NCBI GenBank assembly: GCA_012270805.1
Contig: JAAXHR010000216.1
Span: forward strand, 1 to 8,532
DNA length: 8,532 bases
From: Dehalococcoidia bacterium
GTDB lineage: Bacteria > Chloroflexota > Dehalococcoidia > Lucifugimonadales > Lucifugimonadaceae
Direction of reading: 5' to 3'
Part shown: piece by piece, positions 6,474-8,532 of the stretch
How the letters are laid out: every line of letters begins with the position of its first letter
How positions within the stretch are numbered: the stretch's first letter is position 1
Translations under genes and position numbers: made by a program
Notes under the pieces: model-generated
The model's database searches: none
What the model saw: only the letters and a program-made list of their open reading frames with translations
What the model was told of the DNA's origin: nothing

Positions 6474-7479
6474 GGATTATCGATCCCCCACCTGATCGCC
6501 GGTGCGCGATTGCCTCATCGATCATGTCGCGCAGCGACAACGGCGGATCGTAGCCGAAATCCCGCTTCGCAGCTGTAAGATCGTACTCGTAGTACGTGGG
6601 CGTTATCGGAAGACTCACTTGTGTGTACGGAGAGCCAAGCTTTTCTGCGATGTAGGGGATCATCACTTCCCAAACGAACGGCTCCTTAGATGCGATTTGG
6701 TAGGTTTTGCCGAAAGTTGCCTCATTGCAGAGCGCGTTTTCGTATGCGTGGATGATGTCCCTGACCTCCACGAAGTGCTTCTTCCAAGATCTTCCGTTAC
6801 GATCGGCAGCGATTATCAGATGCGGGTCGCCGTTGTAAGCCACGGCCATGGCTTCGTATGCAACGCGACAGTCCGGATCTGCTGCCTCATTTAGCTGGTC
6901 CATGAATGTCCGCATGTGGAACTGCCTGAAATCGAGTGCCTCGCCCGCGCCCCACGCGTTCGCAAATCGAAATACGGTCGCTGGCAGCGCCTCCGCACGT
7001 ACATAGCGGTCTACGAGGTGTTCGGTCAGGACTTTTGTGTAGCCGTACCAGCCTGTGGCTGCTAGTGGCAGGGAATCTTCGCGTATGGGCTCTTCGATGC
7101 CGTCGGGTGGGTATTTTTCCATGGTGCCGTCGGTGCTTGTGTGGATGACGTGTTGGATACGATCTGATTCCAGTGCCGCTTCAAGGACGTTGAAGGTGCC
7201 TTTGACGTTTATGTCGAAGTATTGCTCAGGTGTGAATGGGCCGCCGGCTTGAAAGGCAGCGCCCAGATGGAAGACTGCTTCGGCGCCGTCCGCCGCCGCC
7301 ATCACGTCTGCACTCGAAGCTAAATCACCTTCAACAACTTCAGCACCGACTTGGGCTACTTTTTCGGATTGAGGGTCCCCAGGCACGACGAATCCTGTCA
7401 CTTCGTGCCCGAGATCGACAAATCGTTTGGCGACGTTTGCACCAACGCGTCCTGTGATGCCGGTAATCAGTATTCGCAT
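6460..7479 (-). CDS. NAD-dependent epimerase/dehydratase (extended SDR)
   Basis: The protein (339 aa) is an extended short-chain dehydrogenase/reductase of the UDP-sugar epimerase type, a cytosolic NAD(P)-dependent enzyme. Seen here: the Rossmann motif TGITGRVG (6-13); Asp53 of GDLA (51-54), likely near the adenine; HLGA (71-74); the active-site segment HTSTDG (113-118); YGYTK (145-149), which supplies the YxxxK catalytic pair Tyr145/Lys149; and RFANAWGAGE (171-180). The later segment HFVEVRDIIHAYENAL (235-250) is typical of sugar-nucleotide and sugar-modifying members. The substrate cannot be named; sugar or sugar-acid oxidation or epimerisation fits the divergent dehydratase neighbour. An upstream in-frame ATG at 7542 would add 21 residues, but 7479 is chosen because GAGGA lies 7 nt before it and the protein then starts directly with the Rossmann strand. 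The last 14 bp overlap the zinc-finger gene. Confidence 0.9.
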   Translation of the reverse strand: MRILITGITGRVGANVAKRFVDLGHEVTGFVVPGDPQSEKVAQVGAEVVEGDLASSADVMAAADGAEAVFHLGAAFQAGGPFTPEQYFDINVKGTFNVLEAALESDRIQHVIHTSTDGTMEKYPPDGIEEPIREDSLPLAATGWYGYTKVLTEHLVDRYVRAEALPATVFRFANAWGAGEALDFRQFHMRTFMDQLNEAADPDCRVAYEAMAVAYNGDPHLIIAADRNGRSWKKHFVEVRDIIHAYENALCNEATFGKTYQIASKEPFVWEVMIPYIAEKLGSPYTQVSLPITPTYYEYDLTAAKRDFGYDPPLSLRDMIDEAIAHRRSGGGSIIPTSV

Positions 7480-7486
7480 TGACGAA

Positions 7487-7491
7487 TCCTC
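7487..7491 (-). promoter_or_regulatory. Ribosome binding site that sets the SDR start
   Basis: GAGGA on the minus strand lies 7 nt before the ATG at 7477-7479. It supports that start over the longer reading from 7542, whose extra residues do not look like part of an SDR fold. Confidence 0.75.
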
Positions 7492-7513
7492 GGATTGTTC
7501 AGTCTTCGGAGAA

Positions 7514-7542
7514 AGAATAGACGGGTTTCGGGTAAACTGCAA
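7514..7542 (-). promoter_or_regulatory. Possible promoter of the SDR gene
   Basis: On the minus strand, TTGCAG (7537-7542) and TATTCT (7514-7519) are spaced by 17 bp, which would give a short leader of about 28 nt containing the GAGGA site. Match to consensus is modest (three and four of six). It lies in the 118-bp region shared with the divergent enolase-superfamily gene; I found no convincing promoter for that gene. Confidence 0.3.
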
Positions 7543-7597
7543 TCGCTGAGGCTGTTCGTAGCCCTGCCTGCGGCTGAATCACTAACAGGAAACACTG

Positions 7598-8532
7598 ATG
7601 ACCAAGATCGAAAAAGTCGAGACGTTCCTCTGGAGCCGATGGCTCTTGATAAAGATCCACTCCGAGGATGGCTACGTTGGCGTGGGTGAAGGGGGTGTGC
7701 ACGGTTGGCAACGTCCGACGAAGACGATGATCGAGGTGATGAGCGATTATCTGCTGGGTAAGGATCCGAACTTGATCGAGCATCACTACCAGTGGTTGTA
7801 TCGCTCGTCGCACTTCATGGGTTCGGTTGTTCAGGGGGCGTTGAGTGCGATCGATATTGCCCTTTGGGACATGAAGGGCAAGCGTCTTGGTGTGCCGATC
7901 TATGACTTGATGGGCGGTAAGACGCGGGACCGGGTGCGGTGTTACATGCACGTTGGTGGCGATACGGGCGAAGAACTGGCGGAAGATGCGTTGCGCGCCA
8001 AACAGCAAGGGTTTACCGCGGTCCGTTTCACTCCGTTTCCGAACGACTACTATCTGCACAAGTCGTACACCGAATGGGCTGATGAAGCGGTAAGGCGAGT
8101 CGGCATGGTAAAAGACGCTGTAGGTTCAGATGTCGATATCTGCGTCGAGATTCACCGCCAGATGAACCCGGCGGAATCGATTTGGCTTGGAAGGCGGTTG
8201 GAACAGTTCAACCCGTTCTTCTACGAAGATCCGATGCTGCCCGATAGCCCAGCAAGGATGGCGGAGGTCCAAGCGCAGTGCAACATTCCGATCGCGACGG
8301 GCGAACGCTTCACGACGATCTTTGAGTACCAACAGCTGCTCGAAAACGGCGGATGCGCCTACGTTCGGCCAGACTTATGCCTCTGTGGCGGCCTAAGTGG
8401 CTGTAAGAAAGTTGCGGCGATGGCGGAGGCGCAACATGTGAAGGTCATTCCACACAATCCTCTGTCGCCAGTTTCAACCGCAGCGTGTGTTCAGCTTGAT
8501 GCTTGCATCCCCAACTTCGCGTTGCAGGAGTA
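7598..8532 (+). CDS. Enolase-superfamily sugar-acid dehydratase (galactonate/gluconate dehydratase-like), 3' end cut by window edge
   Basis: The 311 visible residues belong to the mandelate racemase/muconate lactonizing enzyme group of the enolase superfamily. Members abstract the proton alpha to a carboxylate using Mg2+; the galactonate/gluconate dehydratase branch makes 2-keto-3-deoxy sugar acids. Seen here: the N-terminal capping domain (about 1-115, including the ALSAIDIALWDMKGK helix, 81-95), then the barrel with metal ligands Glu184 (VEIHR), Glu210 (FYEDP) and Glu236 (ATGER). The likely acid/base residues are His186 and His286 (PHNPLSP). The 26-residue spacings between ligands and the 100-residue spacing between the histidines match E. 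coli galactonate dehydratase (Asp183, Glu209, Glu235; His185, His285), except Glu for Asp at the first ligand. About 70 C-terminal residues are probably missing past the right edge. The start has AGGAA (7587-7591) 6 nt upstream. It is divergent from the SDR gene. The true substrate is uncertain. Confidence 0.9.
   Translation, partial: MTKIEKVETFLWSRWLLIKIHSEDGYVGVGEGGVHGWQRPTKTMIEVMSDYLLGKDPNLIEHHYQWLYRSSHFMGSVVQGALSAIDIALWDMKGKRLGVPIYDLMGGKTRDRVRCYMHVGGDTGEELAEDALRAKQQGFTAVRFTPFPNDYYLHKSYTEWADEAVRRVGMVKDAVGSDVDICVEIHRQMNPAESIWLGRRLEQFNPFFYEDPMLPDSPARMAEVQAQCNIPIATGERFTTIFEYQQLLENGGCAYVRPDLCLCGGLSGCKKVAAMAEAQHVKVIPHNPLSPVSTAACVQLDACIPNFALQE

Noticed and set aside
7480..7542. Longer SDR reading starting at 7542
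   Set aside because: The extra 21 residues precede the Rossmann strand, are not SDR-like, and cover the GAGGA ribosome site and probable promoter of the shorter start.
7499..8059. 186-residue open frame antisense to the dehydratase
   Set aside because: It covers the well-conserved enolase-superfamily N-terminal domain on the other strand and resembles no family.

Overview
The window reads as a moderately GC-rich bacterial chromosome segment. I see no insertion sequence, phage gene, CRISPR array, rRNA or tRNA. Eight protein genes account for most of it. The gene mix fits a free-living Chloroflexota-like bacterium, possibly of the marine SAR202/Dehalococcoidia type: an RNase Y-based RNA decay system, a two-domain CTC-type L25, PlsY lipid synthesis, a B-box-like zinc finger fused to membrane helices, and a sugar-acid dehydratase of the enolase superfamily next to an extended SDR. 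This assignment is inference from gene content, not from a marker phylogeny.

Left end (1-1361, minus strand): an Rrf2-family regulator with an IscR/NsrR-like cysteine triplet, followed by the start of a MoeB/ThiF (E1-like) sulfur-carrier adenylyltransferase that runs off the left edge. Both have recognisable candidate promoters, and the pair suggests redox or Fe-S control of sulfur-transfer chemistry. A divergent intergenic region (1362-1637) holding several short palindromes separates them from rplY (ribosomal protein L25/CTC, 1638-2288), which appears to be monocistronic.

Middle (2289-6473, plus strand): a 344-bp non-coding leader, then a tight co-directional cluster: rny (RNase Y), a TrpH/RNase AM-like PHP phosphoesterase, a divergent PlsY-like acyltransferase and a zinc-finger/membrane protein. 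The gaps of 59, 11 and 9 bp suggest one operon. The first two products could cooperate in RNA turnover, with an endonucleolytic cut followed by 5'-end or nucleotide-bisphosphate clean-up. The last two are membrane proteins.

Right end (6460-8532): a minus-strand NAD-dependent epimerase/dehydratase overlaps the tail of the zinc-finger gene by 14 bp, convergently. It is transcribed divergently from a partial enolase-superfamily gene resembling galactonate/gluconate dehydratases. These two probably form a small sugar or sugar-acid catabolic unit sharing the 118-bp region between them.

Nothing here is clearly a new defence or mobile system. The points most worth a second look are the Fe-S regulator paired with the E1-like enzyme, the RNase Y-PHP pairing, the atypical PlsY, the uncharacterised zinc-finger membrane protein, and the Glu-for-Asp metal ligand in the dehydratase.
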